The position numbers and the translations under genes were made by a program. From the NCBI RefSeq assembly GCF_026914265.1, contig NC_069130.1, forward strand, positions 5,617,682 to 5,681,681: a DNA stretch of 64,000 nucleotides, in the 5' to 3' direction. The notes beneath the pieces are model-generated. The model was not told where the DNA came from. It saw only the letters and a list, made by a program, of their open reading frames with translations, and made no database searches. How positions within the stretch are numbered: the first letter of the stretch is position 1; each line of letters starts with the position of its first letter. This DNA comes from Mya arenaria (lineage: Eukaryota > Mollusca > Bivalvia > Myida > Myidae). Shown here one piece after another: positions 49,775 through 63,900 of this stretch.

Positions 49775-52700
49775 TCACTCCAGATCACTGTCTGCATTAT
49801 CTTCATTCTCCTCCATCTCCTGAAAAAAGTAAGGGAAAAATTATCATACTTGAATATAAATACCATACTTCTGAGGAAGAGTTAAACTGCAAACAACAGA
49901 TTTTATGCAATTCTGTACCTTCATATCAACACTTTTATACTCTTCTTAAAAAAAGATTATTTTAATGCCAAAACTTTAGATTTTACTTTAGTTATGTTAT
50001 AGGAAATCAAAGGTATGTTGTTAATAATTTTGTGTGTATTTCTTGACAAGTAAGGCCCCTAGTGCATAAAGTGGCATGCCGGAATGTAAAGGCAAGTCAC
50101 AAAATACTGCATATGCAACCAACTACATTTTAAAACCATACAAAAATGGTTTTGAATTTATTACAGGTTTAAATGATCCTTGGTGGTTTTCAGAATACAT
50201 AAAATATAATTTTGGCATTTTGAAAGTTGGATTGCACATGTAAATAGAAAACTAAATCATTTACAGGAGAATCTGAGAAATGTATTGTTTATAAATGGCA
50301 ATGACAATTCTACAAAATGTATGGGTTTAAATTCCTGTTAAAAACACTCCACACGACTAAAATGTGTTATTTATCATACCACTTGCAACCACCACATTGT
50401 GACATCATTTATACAATCATAAAGATAAAATGTATATAAATGTTACTCCTTTAACTCAGCCACCTATATTCTATTAACACTACATAAGTACCGTGGGATA
50501 ATTGACTGACAAATTTTTATTTTTATATTTTTCTTAAGTGAATCAAATTGAAATAAAAGAGCGTATTAAAGTAGTATTTGTGGGATTTTGTGCCCAACCA
50601 TCAGAAGAGCTACTGAAACTGAGCTATCGAGTACTACATAACTTGAGCTTGAAAAATTTCTAAAGCTACCTCAGCAAGGATTTGCGGAGAAAATGAGAAT
50701 TTACAAGTCATTTAATTGTCCCACTGTACAAAATGAAGGGCAGGGGGAAATTGAATACCGGGCCTGGTATCTGACAATAATAGATTGATGCAAAAATTCT
50801 ATTCTGTATCAGAAACACTACAGAAGTTGAAAAAAGTCAAGATAACATAAAAATGGCCGCTGTGCTTTGCATTTGTGAATGTACTTACAAGGTGCGGGAG
50901 TTGTAACAGTACTTTCAGTCTGTATAATATACATTGTATTTCAAATATGCAGAGTTGAACTTGTAGAAACTCATTAACACCATCCTTATTAGGAATTCTC
51001 GATTAGTTTTGCACTTTCGTAACAGACAATGCTTGCTCATTATTTAAATATTTCATACATTTCATCAAATTATTGTCCCAATTCATTCCATGAAGCTTGT
51101 TTTGTAAACTGTTAACACTACCAACTTAGAAATTAAGTTCTTATAACACTAAGAGCCCTTTTCAGTTTCCAGTTGATTCATAACCTTTATCCCCATAGAG
51201 CACCCTGAGTAATTCAAATCAATAATTAATACAGCCGAAACTCTGACTCCATATCCCAGGGACCGGCTAAATTTCTCTGAGCTGTGCGAACAGGGAATGC
51301 TTCAAAAGTAAAATTGGTCCTTTACATGAAATTTGAGCCAAAGAGAAAATCCAGCCAAGCAATATGGAGCCAACAGGTTTCGACTGCAATAACTCATGAA
51401 TAATTAATGTGGTGAAATTCGAATGTTTGATTGGATGCCTCAGGCAATACCAAAATAGCTGAGTATTTATAGTTGAATATGAATATTCATGCATTATAAA
51501 GTTTAGCTACCGTAGGCTATTTGCCCACAGTACATCTTTTAGGGTAATCGGAACAATTGAATCCAACTAGGACTAGAAACATGACATCTAGGAAAATAAA
51601 AATAATCAGAAAGAAGCATGTTAAACTACCAATAAGGCATGTTACTTGCAACATTTGATGACATCTGGATCTAAAACGCATGTTAATCTACCATTGTGCT
51701 TAGTGTTACTAACATCAATTTAATGTTACTGGCATCAATTTAATGTTACTGGCATCAATGTATCAATTGTAAGTAACATCAAGGTGATGTCTCTGACATC
51801 AAATTGATGCCGACATTGTTTTGACTTCAACAAGAACTAAACTACCATAACAACATGTTCAATTGATTAAAAGGTATGTTAAAACTAGCATCAAGGAATG
51901 TTAAAATTGCTGTCATGGTATGTTAGGCTCCTGACAGCTTGTGTTAATGGCACACCGGGGTAGGGCAAATCTACAGTCTGTATAGTTCTTACATGCGGCA
52001 TGCAATAAGGGTAATATTAATCTTCATTTGTGGCACTCTCATCTTCACCCTCTTGCTGTGAAAGAAAACAATATCAATTTTTAAGGTATTTCAACCTGTT
52101 TTGACATAGTTATTTTTTGCCCCATTTGCCGTAATGTTAATTTTGTGCATGGTGACCCCATTGTTATGTTGGTCTCATTTGAAAAAAGTTTTGTTGCTGA
52201 TCAAAAATATGTTAAACAAGTTACAAAACAGTATACAGTTGAACAGCCGGCACGAGGACTTTCCTGCTTGGCTCGAACTCCCTGAGGTTCAAGGTATTTT
52301 GACCAGCCCCTGGGGGTTCGAGCCAAGCAGGAATGTCTATCTTCAGTATAAAGAAATTGGTCCTTTACAGTCAGTTCGAGCCCAAGAAGAAAATGAGCCA
52401 AAAGTGTTCAAGCCAATGGGGTTGGACTGTACTAATTTAATGATGTTTTGAAATGTTATAAGGTATTGTACTACACATTTTAACTCATGGTTACTAGCAT
52501 TGACAAACTTCTATTTATTTATCTAAGGCCCAAAATCTCATTTCACTATGTTGTAAATTTGTTCTGGTCAGACCTTAACCATGTCTTTATTCTACTCATT
52601 AAACTGCTTTCAAATGATATCAATATAATATGGGGTTACTAACAGTCAAATTTTTACCTCAATAGGGGTCGAATACCTTAATAAAGTATGTGTACTTTAC

Positions 52701-55700
52701 ACAAGCCTATGAAAAAAGTGATTTTTTGTGTGCAAAATGTTGCTGTATTCTTTGACACTAAAATTAGAACTATGCTTGAAGAATGAATGATCCATACATA
52801 CAACTGTCATTTCTTATAATGTACCGAGTACAATATACATAATTGTGATCTTGCTGTACTGTACAGAATCAAAAGAAGAACAACTGTTCATAGCTTACAT
52901 GTGAGCTGTATGTAATCTACATTTACTGTATTGCAAAATATTCAGCAAAATATAAAATAAAGAAATAAAAGAAAAGTATAGGAAATAAAGAGCACTTCTT
53001 TAGGATAAAAAAATGAGTGTGATCTTGTCATACATGGAGATGTAAAGACTAGTAGATCTACTTATTTTTAAAAGTAATGAAAAATATAGAAATATTATGC
53101 CATAAACACATTCACCATAACACAAGCAACAATTTAAAAAAAAAAGGATTTTATTAATGAACCCTCCACCACCAATTAACGAACAAATGATTTGTTCAAT
53201 GTAAATAAAAGAATGTTCTGAAAAAAGAAACTTAGGTGGTTACCGAAAGATGAAGTAAAATAACTGTTGACATGTCAGTTTTTATGACCAAAAATATGCA
53301 TTTTTTTCTCAAAATTTTAACCCAAAAATCTAAAGCCTCAAATCTTGGAACAGTTTAAATTTTAGTTACCGGTACATTTACTTGGTAATAATGGAATTAC
53401 AGTATTCACTTGATAGTAAATACCAAGAAAATAATTTTCTTTTAAAAAATGGACATGCAAGGAGGGATGTTAAAGCTGCACTCTTACAGATTGTACGTTT
53501 TGACATTTCTTAATATTTTGGAATGAGCTAAATTTTGCTAAAATGTCTGAAAATCGGTGATATAAGATTGCTGATTAAAGAGCAAACTGCAGTTATTTAA
53601 TATTTACGCTCGAAACTATGGCAAAAGTTAAAGGACTACCGGGCTTGCTCAAAATCTGAATTTAACATATTAGAGCTGTATACAATTATGCAAGCCCACT
53701 AGCATTGCAAGAATGTGGTCTTAATACAAACATTTATTTTTGATGAGAAAATGCATATTTTAGTTCATTCAATATTATAAAACATGGAAACATCGAGGAA
53801 AAAAGGGTGTTCATTTCAGGCCTGACATACTTCTTCTTGCTGTTCCGTGATCGAGGAACCAACCTTCACCTGGTAACAAGAACACACAAACACAGGTTAA
53901 CACACATGGCGGGGCCTCACACAAAACCAATGTAACTCCTACAGAGTTTTGCACTGAGCGCTTGACAGGCAGCAAAACACCACATTAGAAATTATCTCAT
54001 TTGATCATGGCATACTGTTGTTAGATTAACTAATAAAGATTATAATTCACTTTTACTTTGGTCACTGATCTCTTATGATTTATTGCAGCCGATTGTGTAA
54101 AACAGGGCCCAATCTCTCGAAACTTCTTAAGTCCTTTATAACAGGATTAAGCTAAGCTCACTATTTTTGTTTTTCAATAATTTGCGTAATATTAACTTCT
54201 TAAAGAAATTTTTATACTTCAGATAGGAATTAAATTTATGATAATCACAATAAACCATTTTCCTTTCATAAAAGTTCAATTTAAGTATGTATTTTAGCTA
54301 ACTGAAATATGCTTCTTAAGCCTGTTAAGCTCAAGATGTTTCGAGAAACTGGGGCCAGGTTAGTTCTTTGGAACGGTCAAAGTTAGCCAAAATGTTTATT
54401 CATTGGCCAAGAATAATCAAATATTTACTATCAACCAATGAAATTTGCAAACTGGCCAAAAGATAGCCTGTGGGTATCTTATCCTAGTTCTATACCAGTG
54501 GCTGCAGTCATTTATGTCAATTCAAAGCTGAATGGTGTTTTTTCGTTCTTTTACTATTAATGAGTTGCATATCATACCATTGTAAGAATGGGGTTCTCTC
54601 TATCTTATACAATTTACAATGATGGGAAAGTGAGAATAAAGAACATCATGGCACTTAAATAAATGGTAAAACCTGAGATAATTTCTTACGAATGGATATC
54701 ATAGTATACAGCCACCATATCATGTGGTTACCTTAACATACATCTACTATTTCACATGGCTATCATAGTATACAGCCACTCATACTTATTATTTATTAAT
54801 CTGCATTCAAAATAAATTACAATTAAAAAAACAATAAAGAAAAGAGATACATTGTAAGAACATATAAATAAAATGTGGATATAAAAATATGATCAAACCA
54901 TGAACATTTTGTTTTCATATACATATAACATATATTTCAAAATGGGATTTAAACAGGGCAATGTCAAAGCTAAATAGCACAATGGGTAACATGGAACAGA
55001 TATATATGTATACATATAAAATACATAATACAACACATACACATACATAGCCCATGCTTTTATCTCGGCAACAAATAAACAACATGCATTTATGCTGGCA
55101 ACACTGCTCGTCTTTCTGAGGTTTTATATTTTGACCTGTTGGGAAACCTTGAAACTGTTTTTTATAAAAGGTAGTACCGTATATGTCCTATTAAACACAC
55201 AGGGCAAATGTCTTTTTGAGAACCATGTGCGTTGAAATAGAAATCTGTGTAAAATGCTGTTGTTTTTTTTTCAGTCCAAAAAGGGGCATTACTCGATTCT
55301 TCAAGTCAGAGTTAGTGGTAAGATTACTTCCCAACAGGTCAAAACCACTTGCAGCATTCTTGTGATGAAATTCATATAATTAATATAATCATTGACAAAA
55401 TTTATACTTGGTGAAAATATATATATATCATTTTTTTATCTTAAGGCGCGGGGCAGGGTATGTCTCATTCATGAAAATATTTTCACTATAAGCAAATGAA
55501 TTTAGATACTCAACTGAGCCAATATATAATATTTGGACATTGAGTGTTTTTTTAAATGTTAGCCATACATCAAATATGTGTTGACAAAAATATAAATTCA
55601 AGGCGAAATTTTTGGTAACTGATGATTAATCTACTTTTCAATATTTTAAGTGAATAATTTACCAAAAGAAAGACCTTTTCATGAATGGATTGGCTCAAGC

Positions 55701-58700
55701 CACAACAAATGAACCCTAGGAGGTCAAATGAAGCAAAAGATACAAAATGAAGCCAAAGTACATGTACACAAATCTCCCTCCATGTAAAAGCCATGCAGTA
55801 TAATGTATCGGTATACAGGGATTTTTCACTCTCACCGTTATTGCTACCATTTTCATGACTTTCCGAATCTTCGTCGCGGAAACTTATGTGATATCTTGTC
55901 GGCCCCGCATGCACAGCAGCTAAGCCCTTAAGCTAACATGGGTACCAGGTTTGATTAAGATATTTCAAGTAAAGCAGTGAAATTGTCAGCCAGGAAAATA
56001 GTGATGAAAATATACAATAAGAAAAACAGGACGTGATTATTATTATGACAAACACCACAGGATTACAATGTTGATAATGTGTGTTCCCAAATGCAAGATG
56101 TGATTAACATATTATGTGAAATGATTAAGGCCAAGATAAAAAAACGTTTGTTCCCGATTTCACTGCCAAAAAAAGGGTCGGTAGGTAGGGCTATTTAAAT
56201 AACAAACAAAAAGAACTGAAACGATTCAAAAGTTGTGGTGACAGTTATTCATTTTCTCATTTAGAACAATCACCATTTTTGTCTTGGTCAATGTAAGCTA
56301 TAGAAAAGTATATTTATGCATCTGAACGATAACACTCTCACCCTAAATGAAAGTTTATCTGGTTGCATTTACAATTAGAGTCTGGTGCTTAAAGAAATAT
56401 GTTAGGACAGGAAAACAGAAACAAACATTTTTTGTGTGTTTCACCTTACTAATCAAAATGCACATATATAAAATGTAAATATACAGTCTTTCAACAGCAT
56501 GGGTCTGGATTGTCATGCAGGTTTCCGTCCAACCAAGATGCCACACAACAATATTTAAAACAATACTTTTGGAAGTGAACAGAGTAACTTTGAGCAGTAT
56601 AACATCTGGCAAACAATGTGTAAAACAAAAGATCATTGCAGGGGAGATGAACAATGTGAATGAATTTAAATAAGGTCAAATGCACTCAAACAAAACAACA
56701 TCAAATTACAAGTTTTAATATTGAGCATTGTTTCCTGGTGTTTGTAAAGTGATGCCCTACAATATCATACACAGGCCAATTACCTTCAACTAACTATCGA
56801 TGTGTCTATCATGCCAAAGGATTCATTTCTATTCTGCAATATTGTAAAGGCTGTATATCTTTTACATATTTCCTTCTCATTCTTTAGTTAAACTTAAGAT
56901 CTGATTTGCAGACATGCAACTACAGCCATATAAAGGGTTGTAACTCACTATCACCATTACTTTAATCAAGGGCAGACAATAAAAGACTCAACCAAAGGGT
57001 TTTAACTTGTGATATAGAAAATTTAATAAAAAGGTTTTAACTTGTGAAAATCGAAGATTTAACAAAAGGGTTTTAACTTGTGATTGCATCATTCATTGAA
57101 CAAATCAAAATACTACCATAGGGTGAAAACTTATTATATTACCATTATTTAAAGAGAAGAAAGATAACTATGAAGTCAACTCAAGGGAGAAAACTCATAA
57201 CTAAACATCCGCACAGCGGTTACTTCTGTCTGCGTTCAGGTATTCACTGATACCATTTTTTTTATACACATTTAAGAATGTGGAAGCAGAGATCATCTCA
57301 GCTCATCAAGGGAGATCACTGCGTAGGAGATAGTATATTGCTGTGTATTAAACAACTCAAAGGGGGATAATAAGAAATGAAAACCAAGTTCACCCACCTC
57401 TGCACTAGCCTCCTCCAGTTTTCGAGCCTCAGCCATCTCCTCCGCATCGTTCCGCTCATCCTCTGTGTATTCCTCCTTGTCGAGGCGTTCCAGTTTGCGG
57501 AGGGCAATGAGAACCTCCACACGATAATCATCCTCTTCAGCTGCTGGGTTTTCTGTGGTGTGGAAACGGTGGTGGGTAAGTTTGATTGAATTTGGAGCCA
57601 TATATGTAAAATAGTGATCACACTGTATATCACAGAACCATACACTCAGAGTCTCTATTATACACTTATTAAATAGCTTGTCGGTCAATAGTCAAAACTA
57701 TTAAGGTAGGCAAATGGTTTGACTTATAATTAATGGACAAGATGTTTAATTCTTGCTTTAATATATGACAGTAGATTTTTTTTAAATTATTTTTGATGAT
57801 ATGCATATGATATTTAATCTTGAAAGTTCCAAGGTTGTGTTGAAAAGTGTATTGAGAACCGGCAAATACAACTGTACATGATATTTCAGAATAACTTTCA
57901 CTGTAGGCAAATTGTAATCAAACACCTGTCTCAAAACGTAAAGCATAAAGCATGTTATTTTGAAGCACAGTAAGGTATCCAGAATCATTGCATTTAGACT
58001 ACCTTTCTTGCAGCATCTTTCAAAAAATACCTTAGTTTATAGAATCACTAAATACTAAGAGACGACTTCAAAAACATACTAACTTATATAAAAAGTCTAG
58101 TAAGGCCTGGTATAAAATAAAATTGACCTCATTTAGTCTAACTAATTTTGCAGCAATCTTTAAACCAAAAATTGAATAAAATCTTTATTTATGTTGGCAA
58201 ATATGACATGTGATGAAAATAATCATATATGAGGAACCATTGATTCAACATTTACGAAACCTGTTACTGAAATTTAATATGAAGTGCTTACACATTGTCA
58301 TTGTAAACATCTGTACAATGTTTCTGTTAATATCTGTGATTACGATGCCGCACCATAGAATAAAAACGATGCCGCTCCATGAACAAAGCTTTTAAACTAC
58401 TTCAAACTTAAACAAACATTACCTGAGAGGACCAGAGCTCTCAAAAGGGGAATAACTGCGAGTTTCTTTACCTCCTTCACATCTGTCAGGTTATTTCCCC
58501 TGAAAATAGATTTTTTTTAAACAAGCAAATAATTTCCCTCCCATAATACGAAAAATGGTCCTTTTTTTTTATGTCATTCAAATTCATTTTGATGGTGGAA
58601 CTTAGACTGTTGCAGTCGAGGCAGAATGCATAATAAGCTTGTTTAATGTATTTCATGCAAATTTACTTAAAGCTCCACTCTCACAGATTGAACGTTTTGA

Positions 58701-60768
58701 CAATGTTTTTATTTTTTGTCTTGGAACGAGCAAATTTTTGCGTAAATATCTGCAAACCAATGATAAAAGACTGCTGACAAAAGATCAGATGACCAGCTTT
58801 TCATATTTCCGTCCCAAAAATGATGTTTTATGCATTTTTATTAAACCGTTAGTAACGGTTTAAGCCATAAAGTATTAAATTTGGAATGGAAATATGAAAA
58901 TCTGCGATCTGATCTTTCGTCAGCAGTCTTTCATCACTGGTTAGCAGATATTTACGCAAAAAAATTCTAATTCCAAGACAAAAAATAAAAAAATTGTCAA
59001 AACAGTAAATCTGTGAGAGTGCAGCTAGAAGAGATATTAAAAAAAATTCAATGAAGGCAATGTCAAATGAGAATTCTAGAAAATCATTTAAATGGTCCAA
59101 ATACCAGTATTAAAAATATCAGTATGAATAAAGCAGCAGAAAATTCATATATAGTATAAATCTGAAAATAAAAATAGAACCTTCATATCACTTTAAAACA
59201 TAAAATTAGAAAATACTGTATTTGAGGGCATCTTATTAGTCAATATTTTCAAACTTTTCCTTTGTTCCTGATTGTTGGCATACATGTACATTCAGACGGG
59301 CGATCTTTTCAAAGAGAATATGACAAAAGACAGTTACAAAACAAACTTAAAGTGTAAAATCTATTTCACTTTGCCTACTCTGACCAACAGCGATGTTTGA
59401 GTTTCAAATACTGAGAAATATTAATTATAAAAAGCGATCATATGATATGGGCATACATAAAATTGCCCTAATATTTATTATCTTATCTCGAAGTGAGTAA
59501 AGCTACATCAAACCATACGAAACACAAATATACTTGGGTTATCTGCATAAGCAAACACTAAATTTTCCACATATTGGCCAAAATTGAAGTATTTGTTAAG
59601 AGCCAGGAAGTTGTAAGTACTGGCAATTTGGACAAAATCCTTATTTTTGTTCAAAAAGGAAACAAATCTCTAAAAACATACTTGATGTTTAATAACATGG
59701 GTTCAGATTAAATCAGCGTTCAATGTGTGAAATTTTGTTGATAAAGACAGAAATACAAGTTGTCTCTTTGTTGTGCGAGTTTCTAAGCCAATACTTGAAA
59801 TTATTTTGTTCAGAAATACTTAAAAGAAAAGAAATGTTAAGTGTCGACCAGGATCTTTTAATGGTTTTCATTAAGAGTTTACAAATAAAAAGATCTTCAC
59901 AGTCGTGTCATAACATTCATAGGATATCTGAAATAACAAAAATGTACTGTCTCATGAAATATGAACAGGATATTTCACGACAATTGTGTTACATAACACA
60001 AAGACAATATCATTTCTAATATAAAGGGTGTTTCATGTTTTAGGCATTTTGAGTTTAAAAAATCAGTCTATATTAACATACATGTACTAGCATCCTCAGT
60101 AAGTGTCACTTGATAGGTCAACAATTAAGGAACTCTGAGGGCCATATGACATTATAAGGACCGGCCATTCAGCCACCGAAGGTGTATATGGTACGAGGCA
60201 TAAGCCGAGGTCTATTCACCTTCAGGGGCTGACTGGCTGGTCCTTACAATGCCATATGGCCTGAAGTTGTGTGTTATATCCCTTATATTATACCTTTTCA
60301 TGTGTTTTATTGAACTAAGCAATTGATGTTTACTTACAATAATTGTTCGTCGTTATAAGCTTAAAAAGGATAAGAAATAATAGTTTAATGTAGTTTTCAG
60401 AAAAGCGCACCAAATTGTATGTAAACCTAACATAATATATCTGAAACAAGTTTGTGTCCCAACCAGTGAGCAGTGACATTAAATGCTTTGGACGTGAGAG
60501 CAGGCAGTGAAAAATATTAAATCGATATTATCACTGTTTGAAACAGTGAAATATCTTTTTTATTTCACTGATAAATCTATAAATCCATCACAAACATATA
60601 CAGCAAATCCTAAATCTACACAGTTCATTACCTCATATTGATGTACTGCAGCATTTTGTTCTCCTCAGAGAAACCATCCAGCTGGGTGAGCTGGTTTTCT
60701 CGGAGGTGACACGTCGTCATCCCGGTAAGCTGCTCCAAGCCTTCAAGCTGCTTGATCATGTTTGCTCC
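49775..60768 (-). CDS. LRRC23: LRRC23, radial-spoke leucine-rich-repeat protein (3' exons)
   Basis: Component of the radial spoke of motile cilia and sperm flagella in mammals. Minus-strand exons 60768-60632, 58499-58423, 57552-57398 and 53869-53831 join in phase, followed by one of two terminal exons (52055-52017 or 49819-49775). The exons encode the last leucine-rich repeats (GLEQLTGMTTCHLRENQ, then LQYINMRGNNLTDV, then LLRALVLSENP). A C-terminal cap follows (RKLERLDKEEYTEDER), matching human LQYLNLRGN, ALVLLDNP and LERLDKEFYEEEER. Then comes a variable acidic tail. The upstream exons with the first repeats lie beyond 64000. The intron to the right contains a decayed copy of the 60768-60632 exon and a 3-kb satellite. 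Confidence 0.9.
53472..53625. mobile_element. Truncated MITE, TTAAAGCTGCACTCT family, copy 2
   Basis: TTAAAGCTGCACTCTTACAG and GATATAAGATTGCTGATTAA match the left half of the 10830-11159 element. The right half is missing; a GCAAGCCC-family fragment follows directly. Confidence 0.65.
53636..53715. repeat. Dispersed repeat, GCAAGCCCTGCA family, fragment
   Basis: CCGGGCTTGCTCAAAATCTG and GCAAGCCCACTAGCATTGCA resemble the centre of copy 2 (3895-4060). It abuts the truncated MITE, so one may have inserted into the other. Confidence 0.4.
58667..59026. mobile_element. Palindromic MITE, TTAAAGCTGCACTCT family, copy 3
   Basis: About 360 bases that fold almost end to end. The centre is AAACCGTTAGTAACGGTTT. 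The arms pair over TTTTTGCGTAAATATCTGCA and TGCAGATATTTACGCAAAAA-like sequence, out to CACTCTCACAGATTGAAC / TAAATCTGTGAGAGTGCAGC. It lies in an LRRC23 intron. It is the most symmetrical of the three copies. Confidence 0.88.
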
Positions 60769-60782
60769 CTGGAATTATGGGT

Positions 60783-60935
60783 AATTTTCAATAAGTGTCA
60801 TGTTATATACATGTAGAGAAAAATCCAGCTGGGTGAGTTGTTTTTTCTCCAAGGGGACATGTCATCATTTCGGCAAGTTGCTCCAAGCCTTCAAGATGCT
60901 TGATCATATTTGCTCCATTGAAATATGGGTAAGTT
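60783..60935 (-). pseudogene. Decayed tandem copy of the LRRC23 exon at 60632-60768
   Basis: Immediately upstream (in gene direction) of the real exon. It keeps GGAGCAAATATGATCAAGCA, CTTGAAGGCTTGGAGCAACT and ACTCACCCAGCTGGAT with many changes and indels. The acceptor CCAG of the real exon is CAAT here. The copy includes the flanking intron (ACCCATATTTC against ACCCATAATTCC), so the duplication covered acceptor and exon. It should not be spliced in. Confidence 0.85.
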
Positions 60936-60977
60936 TCAACAATATAAAGTATTGTCAACACAACAGAAAATTGCTAT

Positions 60978-63900
60978 TTATGGGTTCTAGGTGCAGACAT
61001 GTCAGACTTCAAGCTGCTGTAATTATAATGTATGGGGTCTAGGTGCAGACATGTCAGACTTCAAGCTCTGTAATTATAATGTATGGGGTCTAGGTGCGGA
61101 CATGTCAGACTTCAAGCTGCTGTAATTATAATGTATGGGTTCTAGGTGCGGACATGTCAGACTTCAAGCTGCTGTAATTATAATGTATGGGGTCTATGTG
61201 CAGACATGTCAGACTTCAAGCTGCTGTAATTATAATGTATGGGGTCTATGTGCGGACATGTCAGACTTCAAGCTGCTGTAATTATAATGTATGGGGTCTA
61301 TGTGCAGACATGTCAGACTTCAAGCTGCTGTAATTATAATGTATGGGGTCTATGTGCAGACATGTCAGACTTCAAGCTGCTGTAATTATAATGTATGGGT
61401 TCTAGGTGCAGACATGTCAGACTTCAAGCTGCTGTAATTATAATGTATGGGGTCTATGTGCGGACATGTCAGACTTCAAGCTGCTGTAATTATAATGTAT
61501 GGGGTCTATGTGCAGACATGTCAGACTTCAAGCTGCTGTAATTATAATGTATGGGTTCTAGGTGCAGACATGTCAGACTTCAAGCTGCTGTAATTATAAT
61601 GTAAGGGTTCTAGGTGCAGACATGTCAGACTTCAAGCTGCTGTAATTATAATGTATGGGTTCTAGGTGCAGACATGTCAGACTTCAAGCTGCTGTAATTA
61701 TAATGTAAGGGTTCTAGGTGCAGACATGTCAGACTTCAAGCTGCTGTAATTATAATGTATGGGTTCTAGGTGCGGACATGTCAGACTTCAAGCTGCTGTA
61801 ATTATAATGTATGGGGTCTAGGTGCGGACATGTCAGACTTCAAGCTGCTGTAATTATAATGTATGGGGTCTATGTGCGGACATGTCAGACTTCAAGCTGC
61901 TGTAATTATAATGTATGGGGTCTATGTGCAGACATGTCAGACTTCAAGCTGCTGTAATTATAATGTATGGGGTCTATGTGCAGACATGTCAGACTTCAAG
62001 CTGCTGTAATTATAATGTATGGGTTCTAGGTGCAGACATGTCAGACTTCAAGCTGCTGTAATTATAATGTATGGGTTCTAGGTGCAGACATGTCAGACTT
62101 CAAGCTGCTGTAATTATAATGTATGGGGTCTATGTGCGGACATGTCAGACTTCAAGCTGCTGTAATTATAATGTATGGGGTCTATGTGCAGACATGTCAG
62201 ACTTCAAGCTGCTGTAATTATAATGTATGGGGTCTATGTGCAGACATGTCAGACTTCAAGCTGCTGTAATTATAATGTATGGGTTCTAGGTGCAGACATG
62301 TCAGACTTCAAGCTGCTGTAATTATAATGTAAGGGTTCTAGGTGCAGACATGTCAGACTTCAAGCTGCTGTAATTATAATGTATGGGTTCTAGGTGCAGA
62401 CATGTCAGACTTCAAGCTGCTGTAATTATAATGTAAGGGTTCTAGGTGCAGACATGTCAGACTTCAAGCTGCTGTAATTATAATGTATGGGTTCTAGGTG
62501 CGGACATGTCAGACTTCAAGCTGCTGTAATTATAATGTATGGGGTCTAGGTGCGGACATGTCAGACTTCAAGCTGCTGTAATTATAATGTATGGGGTCTA
62601 GGTGCGGACATGTCAGACTTCAAGCTGCTGTAATTATAATGTAAGGGTTCTAGGTGCAGACATGTCAGACTTCAAGCTGCTGTAATTATAATGTATGGGG
62701 TCTAGGTGCAGACATGTCAGACATCAAGCTGCTGTAATTATAATGCATGGGTTCTAGGTGCAGACATGTCAGACTTCAAGCTGCTGTAATTATAATGTAT
62801 GGGGTCTAGGTGCAGACATGTCAGACTTCAAGCTGCTGTAATTATAATGTATGGGGTCTAGGTGCAGACATGTCAGACTTCAAGCTGCTGTAATTATAAT
62901 GTAAGGGTTCTAGGTGCAGACATGTCAGACTTCAAGCTGCTGTAATTATAATGTATGGGTTCTAGGTGCGGACATGTCAGACTTCAAGCTGCTGTAATTA
63001 TAATGTATGGGTTCTAGGTGCGGACATGTCAGACTTCAAGCTGCTGTAATTATAATGTATGGGGTCTAGGTGCGGACATGTCAGACTTCAAGCTGCTGTA
63101 ATTATAATGTATGGGTTCTAGGTGCGGATGTTTGGGTTCTAGGTGCGGACATGTCAGACTTCAAGCTGCTGTAATTATAATGTATGGGTTCTAGGTGCGG
63201 ACATGTCAGACTTCAAGCTGCTGTAATTATAATGTATGGGGTCTAGGTGCAGACATGTCAGACTTCAAGCTGCTGTAATTATAATGTATGGGGTCTAGGT
63301 GCAGACATGTCAGACTTCTAGCTGATGTAATTATAATGTATGGGGTCTAGGTGTGGATATGTCAGACTTCTAGATGTTGTGATTATAATGTACGGGGTCT
63401 GGTTGCGGACATGTCAGACTTCTAGCTGCTGTAATTATAATGTATTGGGTCTAGGTGCTGACATGTCAGACATCTTTCTGTTGTAATTATAATGTATGGG
63501 ATCTAGGTGTGGACATGTCAGACTTCTAGCTGCTGTGATTATAATTATGGAGTCTAGGTGCGGACATGTCAGACTTCTAGCTGCTGTGATTATAATTATG
63601 GAGTCTAGGTGCGGACATGTCAGACTTCTAGCTGCTGTAATTATAATGTATGGGGTCAAGGTGCGGACATGTCAGACTTCTAGCTGCTATTATTATAATA
63701 TATGGGGTGTAGGTGTGGACATGTCAGACTTCTAGCTGCTGTTATTATAATGTATGGGGTCAAGGTGCGGACATGTCAGACTTCTAGCTGCTGTGATTAT
63801 AATGTATGGGGTGTAGGTGTGGACATGTCAGACCTCTAGCTGTTGTGATTATAATGTATGGGGTGTAGGCGTGGACATGTCAGACCTCTAGCTGTTGTGA

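Larger units (their letters stand above)
49820..57397 (-). other. Long LRRC23 3' introns, sparse content
   Basis: Between the cap exon (57398) and the terminal exons I see only the 39-base exon at 53831-53869, the alternative terminal exon at 52017-52055, repeats listed separately, and small direct repeats such as TTAATGTTACTGGCATCAA (51720-51760) and GGTTTTAACTTGTGA (three times, 56998-57085). An open stretch at 55826-55914 with a GGTGAG donor has an incompatible phase and is not accepted as an exon. Confidence 0.5.

Noticed and set aside
55570..55914. Possible LRRC23 tail exon encoding SFRDEDSESHENGSNN
   Set aside because: Has a GGTGAG donor, but its phase (1 to 1) does not fit the phase-0 exons on either side, and the acceptor is poor.
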